NCBI GenBank assembly: GCA_964413055.1
Contig: CAYPRB010000006.1
Location: forward strand, 62,001 to 126,000
Source of the DNA: UBA3102 sp964413055
GTDB lineage: Bacteria > Bacillota > Desulfotomaculia > Desulfotomaculales > Pelotomaculaceae
DNA length: 64,000 nt
Reading direction: 5' to 3'
Shown: positions 24,225-31,972 of the stretch, in pieces
Numbering within the stretch: the first letter of the stretch is position 1
Layout of the letters: each line of letters begins with the position of its first letter
The notes under the pieces: generated by a model
The model's database searches: none
What the model was told of the DNA's origin: nothing
Seen by the model: only the letters and a program-made list of their open reading frames with translations
Program-made: the position numbers and the translations under genes

Positions 24225-26015
24225 ATGATTGAATTCATGAACGGGTTAAAACGTACTCATTATTGCGGAGAATTAAACATTGAAAATGCCGGCAGTCAGG
24301 TGGTCTTGACGGGTTGGGTGCAGCGCCGGAGAGACCATGGCGGTTTGATTTTTATCGACTTGAGGGACAGAAGCGGATTGATACAGGTAGTGGTCAGCCC
24401 AGATCTTCATAAAGAAGCATTTCTGAAAGCGGAGAATGTGCGTAATGAATATGTCCTGGCCGTACGGGGAAAGGTTAGGGAACGTCCCGAGGATACCGAA
24501 AACCCAAATTTAAAGACCGGGCAGATAGAAGTGCTGGCCGGCGAAGTAAGGATCTTAAACCGGGCGAAAACTCCGCCTTTTTACATTGAAGACGAAGTGG
24601 ATGTGGACGAAAACTTGCGTTTGCGTTACCGTTATTTGGACCTGCGCCGCCCGGAAATGCAGGCGGCTATGATTTTACGTCACCTGGCGGCCAAGTCGGT
24701 ACGGAACTTTTTGGACGAACATGGTTTTTTAGAAATAGAAACCCCCGTGCTTACCAAGAGCACACCGGAAGGAGCACGGGATTTTCTGGTTCCCAGCCGG
24801 ATCAACCCCGGTAAGTTTTATGCCCTGCCCCAATCACCCCAGTTGTTTAAACAAATTTTGATGGTGTCGGGAATGGACCGGTATTATCAAATTGTACGTT
24901 GTTTTAGGGATGAGGATTTACGTGCTGACCGCCAACCGGAATTCACCCAAATTGATCTGGAAATGTCATTTGTTGATGTGGACGATATTTTAGCACTGAT
25001 GGAAGATATGGTGGCGAGGCTGTTTTGGGAAACTATTGGTTGGGAAGTCGCGCGCCCGTTTTACAGATTGTCTTACCGTGAGGCAATGGACCGTTTCGGT
25101 ACCGACCGGCCGGATACCCGTTTTGGTATGGAATTAAAAGATATATCTGATATTGCCGCCGGATGCGGTTTTAAGGTGTTCTCTTCTGCGGTGGCCGCCG
25201 GGGGGCGGGTTAAGGGTATTAACGCCAAAGGGTGCGGAGGCTTTAGCCGGAAAGAAATCGACGATCTGACAGCTTATGCGGCGGTATATAAGGCCAAAGG
25301 ATTGGCCTATTTTATAGTGACTGAAGACGGAATAAAATCAGTTATTTCCAAGTTCTTTAGTGAACGGGAGTTGGTTGCTGTTTTGGACCGTATGGAAGCA
25401 GAACCGGGAGATTTGCTGTTATTTGTCGCTGATACCCCGGAGGTGGTGGCAGATGCCCTGGGAATGCTGCGTTTGCATCTGGGTGAAAGATTAGGCTTGA
25501 TCCCGGAGAATACATATAATTTTGTCTGGGTGGTTGACTTCCCATTATTGGAGTGCAATAAGGAGGAAGGTTGCTATAATGTTGTGCACCACCCGTTTAC
25601 CGCGCCGAGGGAGAGTGATTTGAAATTGCTTGAAACCGACCCCGAAAAGGTGCAGTCCAAGGCTTACGACCTGATTTTAAACGGTGTGGAAATCGGTGGG
25701 GGCAGCATCAGGATCCACCGCAGGGATATTCAGGAGAAGATGTTTTCTGCGATCGGTATTGATATGGAAGAAGCTGCGGATAAGTTCGGGTTTATGTTGG
25801 AAGCTTTTGAATACGGAACTCCTCCTCACGGGGGAATCGCTTTTGGTTTTGACCGGATAATTATGTTGCTGGCCGGAAAGAAATCCATCAGGGATGTGAT
25901 TGCTTTTCCAAAGACCCAGAGTGCTACCGATTTAATGACCTGTGCCCCCGGTTTTATAGATAAAAAACAACTCAAGGAGTTACACGTTAAAAGTACTTAT
26001 CTAAAAAAAGAATAA
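24225..26015 (+). CDS. aspS: Aspartyl-tRNA synthetase, probably non-discriminating
   Basis: 596 residues, bacterial type: N-terminal OB anticodon-binding domain (GWVQRRRDHGGLIFIDLRD), class II catalytic core (SPQLFKQILMVSGMDRYYQI, RADRQPEFTQIDLEMSF), GAD insertion and motif 3 GIAFGFDRIIM. Residue H38 matches H31 of the Pseudomonas non-discriminating enzyme, where discriminating AspRS has Leu; position 90, equivalent to G83, is Asp, not the Lys of discriminating forms. Such enzymes charge both tRNA-Asp and tRNA-Asn. GGGAGGG precedes the ATG by 9 nt. The discrimination call is inference. Confidence 0.93.
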   Translation: MIEFMNGLKRTHYCGELNIENAGSQVVLTGWVQRRRDHGGLIFIDLRDRSGLIQVVVSPDLHKEAFLKAENVRNEYVLAVRGKVRERPEDTENPNLKTGQIEVLAGEVRILNRAKTPPFYIEDEVDVDENLRLRYRYLDLRRPEMQAAMILRHLAAKSVRNFLDEHGFLEIETPVLTKSTPEGARDFLVPSRINPGKFYALPQSPQLFKQILMVSGMDRYYQIVRCFRDEDLRADRQPEFTQIDLEMSFVDVDDILALMEDMVARLFWETIGWEVARPFYRLSYREAMDRFGTDRPDTRFGMELKDISDIAAGCGFKVFSSAVAAGGRVKGINAKGCGGFSRKEIDDLTAYAAVYKAKGLAYFIVTEDGIKSVISKFFSERELVAVLDRMEAEPGDLLLFVADTPEVVADALGMLRLHLGERLGLIPENTYNFVWVVDFPLLECNKEEGCYNVVHHPFTAPRESDLKLLETDPEKVQSKAYDLILNGVEIGGGSIRIHRRDIQEKMFSAIGIDMEEAADKFGFMLEAFEYGTPPHGGIAFGFDRIIMLLAGKKSIRDVIAFPKTQSATDLMTCAPGFIDKKQLKELHVKSTYLKKE

Positions 26016-26082
26016 AAAAGCGATACATAAAATTAATTATTAAATGGAAAAAATAATTAGAAATAAGGCAAAATTATGGTAC

Positions 26083-26111
26083 TTGTAAATAAAGATTGGG
26101 TATGGTAATAT
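26083..26111 (+). promoter_or_regulatory. Candidate promoter of 6S RNA
   Basis: TTGTAA (26083-26088) and TAATAT (26106-26111) with a 17-bp spacer; the start would be near 26118. Confidence 0.5.
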
Positions 26112-26119
26112 GATGATGC

Positions 26120-26309
26120 TGAAGAATTAAGCCCTGCTGTGTGCGTGAGCAACCTTGAAGTTTTGAGCCAACACCATTAAATTGGGAGCCTGGGCTCTGA
26201 ATGTGGCTTGTAGGCCCCTTTGGCTGGGGAAACATAAAACATTCAGGAGGGCACCCACCTGTGAGAGCAGGTTCAAACTTTTGGGAGTCACGGCATGAGT
26301 GGGGTTTTT
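26120..26309 (+). ncRNA. ssrS: 6S RNA (SsrS/BsrA type)
   Basis: A roughly 185-nt non-coding stretch between aspS and tcdA, the same place as bsrA in Bacillus. The ends pair as a closing stem (AAGCCCTGCTGTG with CACGGCATGAGTGGGG), the middle has a largely double-stranded arm with an open central bubble, and the 3' end GGCATGAGTGGGGTTTTTATT is typical of Firmicutes 6S RNA. 6S RNA binds the sigmaA holoenzyme as a promoter mimic. Ends are approximate. Confidence 0.78.
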
Positions 26310-26325
26310 ATTGAGCTTTAAAGTT

Positions 26326-26380
26326 AAGGGTTTTCAGTTTCGGGACCGTTTAGGCCGGTGACTGAAAACCCTTTTATTTT
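26326..26380 (+). terminator. Strong terminator between 6S RNA and tcdA
   Basis: AAGGGTTTTCAGT (26326-26338) pairs perfectly with ACTGAAAACCCTT (26361-26373), followed by TTATTTTAT. Confidence 0.85.
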
Positions 26381-26409
26381 ATAAAATAAAAGGGTTGGAG
26401 GTGCGTATT

Positions 26410-27141
26410 GTGTCCGAGCGGTTTAACCGCACCGCCATGTTAATAGGGCGGGAGGGTCTGAACCTGCTGAACACGAGCAAGGTAGCAGTTTTCGGTTTGG
26501 GCGGGGTAGGGTCTTATGCAGTGGAAGGTCTTGCCAGAGCCGGTATTGGAGAATTTTATCTGTTAGATCATGATGTGGTGGATATTACTAATATCAACCG
26601 GCAGATTCACGCGCTGAGCGGGACCGTAGGCAGGTCGAAAACCGGACTGATGTCGGAACGGATCAGGAAGATAAATCCCGAAGCCCGGGTCACTGCTTGC
26701 CAAAAAAGATATTTACCGGGTAAAAGTAAGCACTTAATTTTTTCGGGACTCAGTTATTTGGTGGATGCTGTAGATGATGTAGAAGCAAAAGTGGATCTTA
26801 TTGTCAATGCTGTCAATATGGGTATTCCGGTTATTTCGGTTATGGGAGCCGGTAACAGGCTTGACCCCGGAAAGTTTATTGTGGCGGATATTTTTCAAAC
26901 TTCTACTTGCCCCCTGGCCAGAGCTGTGCGTAAAAAACTCAGGGACGCCGGGTTTAATAAAGGAGTAAAAGTTGTTTATTCCACAGAAAGTCCTTTGAAG
27001 GCCGGAAAGCTTTTTAAAAATGAGCATTCCTGTTTGTCCGGCCTGGGCAATACGATGGGAAGTATTTCTTTTGTGCCGTCGGTAGCCGGGTTGATTGTTG
27101 CGGGGGAGGTGGTTAAAGATTTATTGTTTAAAATACAATAA
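26410..27141 (+). CDS. tcdA: tRNA threonylcarbamoyladenosine dehydratase TcdA
   Basis: 243 residues from GTG 26410, which lies 7 nt after GGAGGT; an in-frame TTG at 26395 would overlap that ribosome site. The nucleotide-binding glycine motif VFGLGGVGSYAVEGLARAG and DDVEAKVDL are typical of E1-like TcdA/YrvM. The enzyme cyclises t6A37 to ct6A using ATP and normally a sulfur acceptor partner. Its position after aspS and 6S RNA matches Bacillus yrvM. Confidence 0.93.
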   Translation: MSERFNRTAMLIGREGLNLLNTSKVAVFGLGGVGSYAVEGLARAGIGEFYLLDHDVVDITNINRQIHALSGTVGRSKTGLMSERIRKINPEARVTACQKRYLPGKSKHLIFSGLSYLVDAVDDVEAKVDLIVNAVNMGIPVISVMGAGNRLDPGKFIVADIFQTSTCPLARAVRKKLRDAGFNKGVKVVYSTESPLKAGKLFKNEHSCLSGLGNTMGSISFVPSVAGLIVAGEVVKDLLFKIQ

Positions 27142-27253
27142 TTATTTTAAAAGTGACTTAACGCATATAATGAATATTAAGTCTAGATTTATGTCAATCT
27201 AATAATAATATTTTTTTTAATTTATTCTCGACCGGCGAGATAATATAGACCGA

Positions 27254-27282
27254 TTGACAAGGGTTTTAATGGGTATTATAAT
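27254..27282 (+). promoter_or_regulatory. sigmaA promoter of trxA
   Basis: TTGACA (27254-27259), 17 bp, TATAAT (27277-27282). The remaining AT-rich gap 27142-27399 shows nothing else. Confidence 0.75.
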
Positions 27283-27399
27283 TTATATAGCTAATATGCA
27301 GATTTAAAATTAGTATTGAATATTTAAACAATTTTGTATATTTGCTTTGGTGCTGTATTTAGAGAGAAAAACTATAAAATTTAGAAGGGAGGGGGTTTC

Positions 27400-27729
27400 T
27401 TGGCAAATAAAAGAATCCTTGCCTTGAACGACGGTGAATTTAACAAGGTGGTCAGCGAATCTACCGTACCGATACTTGTTGATTTTTGGGCGGAATGGTG
27501 TGGTCCTTGTAAGATGATTACACCGGTAGTAGAAGAAATAGCTGCAGAATTTGAAGGGAAAATACAGGTAGCTAAGTTAAATGTTGATGAAAATCAAGAT
27601 ATTCCTGCAAGTCTTAAGGTGATTAGCATACCGACCCTGATTCTTTTTAAAGCAGGGAAGGAAGTAGATCGTTCTATAGGATATAAGACCAAGGAAGAAT
27701 TAAGTGATTTAATTATGAAACATATTTAA
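27400..27729 (+). CDS. trxA: Thioredoxin
   Basis: 109 residues, single thioredoxin fold with active site WCGPC (residues 33-37) and the cis-proline segment ISIPTLILF. TTG start after GGGAGGGGG. A general disulfide reductant of the cytoplasm; monocistronic between its own promoter and terminators. Confidence 0.96.
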   Translation: MANKRILALNDGEFNKVVSESTVPILVDFWAEWCGPCKMITPVVEEIAAEFEGKIQVAKLNVDENQDIPASLKVISIPTLILFKAGKEVDRSIGYKTKEELSDLIMKHI

Positions 27730-27865
27730 TTTGCAGCAAGCCGAATAAGTTTTGATTTTATAGTTGCCTTTACCGTTTTAGATTGAATTTTATAGTTGAC
27801 CGGAATAGCGAAAAATGGAATTATAGAAGTCTTGTAATACGGGCTGGATTATTTACATCCAGAAG

Positions 27866-27894
27866 GACCTTCTCCTTGACGGGGAAGGTTTTTT
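27866..27894 (+). terminator. Terminator after trxA
   Basis: CCTTCTCC pairs with GGGGAAGG (one G-U), loop TTGAC, then TTTTTT. The gap between trxA and the Rrf2 gene (27730-28044) otherwise holds a second hairpin and the next promoter. Confidence 0.75.
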
Positions 27895-27922
27895 CACTTC
27901 ATCTTAAATTTTTTTATTATCT

Positions 27923-27946
27923 CGAGTAAAATACTCGGTTTTTAAA
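27923..27946 (+). terminator. Second hairpin with T tail before Rrf2 gene
   Basis: CGAGTA/TACTCG around AAA, followed by GTTTTTAAA. Confidence 0.5.
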
Positions 27947-27975
27947 TTGACATTGCCCTGTTGCCGTGCTAAGAT
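27947..27975 (+). promoter_or_regulatory. sigmaA promoter of the Rrf2-iscU-mnmA cluster
   Basis: TTGACA (27947-27952), 17 bp, TAAGAT (27970-27975); transcription would start near 27982. Rrf2 regulators commonly repress their own promoter, but I do not see a clear operator. Confidence 0.7.
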
Positions 27976-28044
27976 AACTTTTAATTAAATGGTGACAGGG
28001 ATTTTTTTTGATAGAGGCCCTTTTAGGAAAGGCGGGTTTGCACT

Positions 28045-28482
28045 TTGAGACTTTCCACCAGGGGGTATTATGGACTGAAAGCCATGTTTGATTTAGCACA
28101 GAATTATGGTTCCCATCCGGTTACCCTGAAAAGTGTGGCTGAAAGACAACGTTTATCAGAGTCCTACCTGGAACAGCTTATTGCTAAGTTGCGAAAAGCA
28201 GGATTGGTCAAAAGTTTCAGGGGTGCCCGTGGCGGATATATTTTGGCCCGGGAACCGGTTCGGATTACTGTGGGAGATGTGGTACGCGTACTGGAAGGTC
28301 CCATTGCTCCGGTTTATTGTGTTAACGAGGAAGAACCGGGAAAATGTGATGAAGTTGATTATTGCGTCACACGTACGGTTTGGCTTAAATTACGGGATGG
28401 CATTGACGGAATATTGGATTCTATTAAACTGTCTGATTTATGCTTGGAAGCTGAAAAATTGAGCAAACAAGCAGGAAGATAA
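28045..28482 (+). CDS. Rrf2-family regulator (IscR/CymR type)
   Basis: 145 residues. Winged helix with the recognition segment SESYLEQLIAKLRKAGLVKS and wing GARGGYILAR. Three cysteines at 92, 101 and 107 match in number, though not exact spacing, the Fe-S ligands of IscR, so an Fe-S-sensing role is likely; CymR of Bacillus lacks them. TTG start at 28045. It heads iscU and mnmA, so probably adjusts Fe-S and thiolation supply. Confidence 0.88.
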   Translation: MRLSTRGYYGLKAMFDLAQNYGSHPVTLKSVAERQRLSESYLEQLIAKLRKAGLVKSFRGARGGYILAREPVRITVGDVVRVLEGPIAPVYCVNEEEPGKCDEVDYCVTRTVWLKLRDGIDGILDSIKLSDLCLEAEKLSKQAGR

Positions 28483-28588
28483 AAAGAGGTTGATTCTTAT
28501 TAATATCCTGACCGATTATTGAAAGTTGCGGTATATATTCCTGGTTATGTGCCATAGATGAATGTGAATCAGAGGAGGCATGCTTTAC

Positions 28589-28963
28589 ATGTATAGCGAA
28601 AAGGTAATTGAGCATTTTACGAATCCAAGAAATGTTGGCGAAATTACTGATGCTGACGGTGTCGGGGAGGTTGGCAACCCAATTTGCGGTGATACCACAA
28701 AGGTTTCTCTTAAGGTAGAAAACAATGTGATTAAGGATATTAAGTTCAAGACTTTCGGTTGTGCTGCCGCCATTGCTTCCAGCAGCATGCTTACAGAAAT
28801 GGCCAAGGGTAAAACTTTGGAAGAAGCATTAAAGATAACTAATAAAGATGTAGCCAATATGTTGGAAGGGCTTCCGCCTCAGAAGATGCACTGCTCAAAT
28901 TTGGCGGCAGACGCCATGCATGCGGCGATAGAGAATTATAAGAGTAAAAACGCAAGTTTTTGA
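28589..28963 (+). CDS. iscU: Fe-S cluster scaffold IscU/NifU
   Basis: 124 residues with the three scaffold cysteines in NPICGD (C33), TFGCAAAIASSS and KMHCSNLAAD. The ATG at 28589 is 10 nt after GGAGG; an ATG at 28580 is too close. The cysteine desulfurase gene that normally stands between the Rrf2 gene and iscU is missing; only 106 bp separate them. Confidence 0.95.
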   Translation: MYSEKVIEHFTNPRNVGEITDADGVGEVGNPICGDTTKVSLKVENNVIKDIKFKTFGCAAAIASSSMLTEMAKGKTLEEALKITNKDVANMLEGLPPQKMHCSNLAADAMHAAIENYKSKNASF

Positions 28964-29010
28964 ATTGTTTTAACCAAAAAATTTAGTAAAACTTGAACAA
29001 AGGTGATCCG

Positions 29011-30108
29011 GTGGATAAAAAAAACAAGGTGGTTGCAGCAATGAGCGGCGGGGTGGATAGTTCGGTCGCTGTTGCTCTTCTAATAAAACAAGGTTTTGAG
29101 GTTATCGGCGTTACTATGCAAATGTGGGATGAGAATAAAAAAACGGCGGGTGCCGACGCAGCCGGACATTGTTCTCAAACTGCTGTCAATGACGCCGCGC
29201 AGGTGGCTGATAAACTGGGCATTCCTCATATAGTAGTGAATTTTCAGGCTCAGTTTGAAGCTAAAGTGATTAAATGTTTTGTTGCCGAGTACCTGCAGGG
29301 GCGCACGCCGAACCCCTGTATTTTTTGCAATCATTACATAAAATTCGGGGCACTGCTGGAAAAAGCCTGCGATATGGGAGCGGAATACATTGCCACCGGG
29401 CACTACGCAAAGTTAGGTTTTAACCCGGAGTACGGGCGGTATACAGTGAGCCGGCCTGTTGACCGCAAGAAAGACCAGACCTACATGTTGTATGGAATGA
29501 CCCAAAAGCAGATAGCGTTTACCATGATGCCCCTTGGCAACTATACTAAAAAACAAGTGCGTGAACTGGCGGCCGGTATCGGACTGCCGGTGGCCGGCAA
29601 GAACGAGAGCCAGGAAATTTGCTTTATTTTAGACGATAATTACCGCAGGTTTTTGCGCGAGAAAAACAGGGACAGGGATATAAAACCCGGCCCCTTTTTG
29701 AATATGAAGGGCGAAATCATTGGAGAGCATGAGGGCATACCCTTTTATACGGTCGGCCAGCGCCGCGGTTTGGGGTTGGCAACCGGGGAGCGCATTTACG
29801 TGGTTAAGATAGATCCTGAAAATAATGCTATCACTTTGGGTCCTGAAGAAGCCATATGGGGCTCCGGTCTAATCGCGGAAAATATGAATTTAATTCTCTA
29901 CGATAAAATTGAGGGCCCATTGGAATTAGAGGCCCAAATACGTTATAACGGCAGACCCGCTCCGGCCACTCTGTTTCCCCTGCCCGGAGGTCGTGTGAAA
30001 GTTAGGTTTCATACACCGCAACGCTCTATAACTCCCGGTCAAGCCGTGGTATTTTATCATGGAGACTACCTGGCCGGTGGTGCTACCATTGAAAGACCTA
30101 TAGAATGA
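29011..30108 (+). CDS. mnmA: tRNA-specific 2-thiouridylase MnmA
   Basis: 365 residues. PP-loop AMSGGVDSSVA, catalytic cysteine segments NPCIFCNHYIKFG and SQEICFI. GTG at 29011 is preceded by AAGGTGATC, a near-perfect ribosome site; a TTG at 28993 is upstream of it. It thiolates U34 of tRNA-Lys, Glu and Gln with sulfur relayed from a cysteine desulfurase, which is not encoded here. Confidence 0.96.
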   Translation: MDKKNKVVAAMSGGVDSSVAVALLIKQGFEVIGVTMQMWDENKKTAGADAAGHCSQTAVNDAAQVADKLGIPHIVVNFQAQFEAKVIKCFVAEYLQGRTPNPCIFCNHYIKFGALLEKACDMGAEYIATGHYAKLGFNPEYGRYTVSRPVDRKKDQTYMLYGMTQKQIAFTMMPLGNYTKKQVRELAAGIGLPVAGKNESQEICFILDDNYRRFLREKNRDRDIKPGPFLNMKGEIIGEHEGIPFYTVGQRRGLGLATGERIYVVKIDPENNAITLGPEEAIWGSGLIAENMNLILYDKIEGPLELEAQIRYNGRPAPATLFPLPGGRVKVRFHTPQRSITPGQAVVFYHGDYLAGGATIERPIE

Positions 30109-30133
30109 AGCCACTCCCTGGTGAGTGGTTTTA
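30109..30133 (+). terminator. Terminator after mnmA
   Basis: CCACTC/GAGTGG stem (30111-30116 with 30123-30128) then TTTTATC. Confidence 0.65.
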
Positions 30134-30219
30134 TCATTTAATCGCATTTTTTATGAGACAAACGGACATAATATTAAATAAATTTAGAAAAATGGCTTTT
30201 AAATCGGGGGGAGACAGCT

Positions 30220-30393
30220 TTGGAATGCCCGGTATGTAACGGCAAGGCTACCGGAAAAGTAGGTGTCGACCAGTATTATTGTTGGGATTGTTGCGTTGAG
30301 TTTCGCATTAATAAAGAAGGGGTTCAAATTTATGAGCTTGATGAAGACGGGAGCCTGGTTGCTTTTGATCCACAAAATGAATTCTTACTTTAA
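30220..30393 (+). CDS. Small zinc-ribbon-like protein (57 aa)
   Basis: TTG at 30220 follows GGGGGAGAC; the product starts MECPVCNGKATG and carries a second pair in YYCWDCCVEF, a four-cysteine zinc-ribbon pattern, then an acidic tail (YELDEDGS) and FDPQNEFLL. I do not recognise a named family. It lies just before a small membrane-anchored protein gene and after mnmA. Codon usage and ribosome site support a real gene. Confidence 0.7.
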   Translation: MECPVCNGKATGKVGVDQYYCWDCCVEFRINKEGVQIYELDEDGSLVAFDPQNEFLL

Positions 30394-30416
30394 TAAGGTG
30401 AGGAGGTGGATATCTA

Positions 30417-30602
30417 TTGCGGAACAATTTTTGGTGCGGCGTTATTACCGGTACGGTTATCGGTGCCATCTTCAGTATGATATTCGGAGAACGGCGGCAG
30501 GAAAGGAAAGGGTTTATCAGCTATAATCCGAAACAGGTAAGGTCCAGTGCCAACAGAGTACTCCGGGGGGTATCAAGGACAGTCAGTGACCTGATAAAAT
30601 AA
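30417..30602 (+). CDS. Small membrane protein, YtxH-like (61 aa)
   Basis: TTG at 30417 follows AGGAGGTG by about 10 nt. One hydrophobic segment near the N-terminus (CGVITGTVIGAIFSMIFG) is followed by a basic, Ser/Arg-rich soluble tail. This layout resembles YtxH-type proteins; function unknown. A terminator follows directly. Confidence 0.72.
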   Translation: MRNNFWCGVITGTVIGAIFSMIFGERRQERKGFISYNPKQVRSSANRVLRGVSRTVSDLIK

Positions 30603-30614
30603 AGTTTTAAGTCT

Positions 30615-30642
30615 AAAAGTGAGGAGGCCATCCTCACTTTTT
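30615..30642 (+). terminator. Terminator after the small-protein pair
   Basis: AAAAGTGAGGA and TCCTCACTTTT form a perfect stem with loop GGCCA and a T tail. Confidence 0.85.
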
Positions 30643-30659
30643 CCTTGGTGGTGAATTTT

Positions 30660-31700
30660 TTGCTGTTGGGACAACCAAAAAAAATACGCTTGATTATTTA
30701 TCTCATCCTGGTCCTTTCCCTTTTTTATTTTCTTTATCTGGTGCGGAGCCTGCTTTTTTCTTTCATCCTAGCTGTTGTAATAACTTATATTTTGAATCCA
30801 ACGGTTAGTGCTATTGAAAGAAAAGGCACTCCAAGAATTTGGTCGATCGTATTGGTGTATCTGGCCGTGTTCTTTATTGCGACGGGAATTGTAATCTACG
30901 GGGTTCCCCAGATTGTAGAACAATTAAACTGCCTGGCGGAAACCATACCGTTATATGCCGCACAGGTGCACGATATTATTGAGTCATTACACACCAGTTA
31001 CATTTATCTCGGTATTCCCGATTGGATGAAACAAATAATTGACGAGAGGATTTATTGGTTGGAAGAAAGTCTTTTGCAAATTGTCAGGAATACTGTAGAT
31101 GGACTGATTAATACCGCGGGTTATGTTTTTCAAATTTTGCTGGCACCAATACTGGCTTTTTACATATTGAAAGACCTGCACCTGTTAAAAGAGAAAATAG
31201 TTTCCATATTACCGGTAGAATGGAAAAAAGATCTGGTTAATCTTTTTAAGGAATTGGACCACGTATTGGGTAGCTTTATCCGCGGGTACCTGTTGGTAGC
31301 GGCGATAGTAGGGGTGTTGACGGTTCTAGCCATGGCTTTGCTGGGTATGGAGTTTGCCTTAATGGTGGGCATATTTGTTGGCTTGATGGAATTAATACCG
31401 TATTTTGGGCCGGTTATCGGTGCTGTACCCGCTGTTGCCCTGGCATTATTGGAATCAAAATGGATGGCGATAAAAGTCACGATTGCTTTTATAGTAATCC
31501 ATCAATTGGAAGGGTACATTATATCTCCCAAAATATTAGGCGACAAAGTCGGGCTGCATCCGCTAGTGGTTATATTAAGCCTGCTGGTGGGAGGAAAATT
31601 TTACGGATTGTTCGGAATCCTGTTGGCAGTACCCGTAACGGCAATGCTCAGGGTGGTGGTCAGGTTCATATTCCTGAGAATGCAGTCTGTGAATCTATGA
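30660..31700 (+). CDS. AI-2E family permease (YrrI-like)
   Basis: About 346 residues with some eight hydrophobic segments, including LIIYLILVLSLFYFLYLVRS at the start and the conserved PYFGPVIGAVPA and HQLEGYIISPKILG segments of the AI-2 exporter/PerM family. The transported substrate is uncertain; members include Na+/H+ antiporters. TTG at 30660 is chosen after GGTGGTGA, though TTG 30645 or GTG 30651 are possible. It lies upstream of alaS as yrrI does in Bacillus. Confidence 0.88.
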   Translation: MLLGQPKKIRLIIYLILVLSLFYFLYLVRSLLFSFILAVVITYILNPTVSAIERKGTPRIWSIVLVYLAVFFIATGIVIYGVPQIVEQLNCLAETIPLYAAQVHDIIESLHTSYIYLGIPDWMKQIIDERIYWLEESLLQIVRNTVDGLINTAGYVFQILLAPILAFYILKDLHLLKEKIVSILPVEWKKDLVNLFKELDHVLGSFIRGYLLVAAIVGVLTVLAMALLGMEFALMVGIFVGLMELIPYFGPVIGAVPAVALALLESKWMAIKVTIAFIVIHQLEGYIISPKILGDKVGLHPLVVILSLLVGGKFYGLFGILLAVPVTAMLRVVVRFIFLRMQSVNL

Positions 31701-31749
31701 AATAGAAAGTGCCAGTCATAAAAGCAAAAACGGGTTAAAACAGGAATCC

Positions 31750-31779
31750 TTGACACCCTTAAGGCATTTTTTGTATAAT
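31750..31779 (+). promoter_or_regulatory. sigmaA promoter of alaS
   Basis: Perfect TTGACA (31750-31755) and TATAAT (31774-31779) with an 18-bp spacer. Confidence 0.8.
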
Positions 31780-31786
31780 TATAACG

Positions 31787-31933
31787 CGAAAAACAGAAAA
31801 AGGGCCGTAAAGATTTTAAAATGAAGCTTCTTACTTGTCCAGTACAGGTAACTGCGACCCGTAGGCCTTTCTTCCCCGGGTGGCGGCAGGTTAAACCTTT
31901 CCGTCCCTTGAAATTCAGGAGGAAGGTTTTTTT
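31787..31933 (+). promoter_or_regulatory. alaS leader with attenuator; degenerate or compact T-box?
   Basis: The transcript passes through AAACCTTTCC (31893-31902) pairing with GGAGGAAGGTTT (31918-31929) and a run of T, a clear intrinsic terminator before alaS. Upstream, GGGTGG...CCGTCCCTT (31878-31909) recalls the edges of a T-box antiterminator, but the canonical ACCGCG part is absent and the leader, about 147 nt, is too short for a normal Stem I. Regulation by attenuation is likely; the T-box label is doubtful. Confidence 0.5.
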
Positions 31934-31972
31934 GTTCAGTATAGTAGTTCTCAATTTGGGAGGTTGTTTTTT

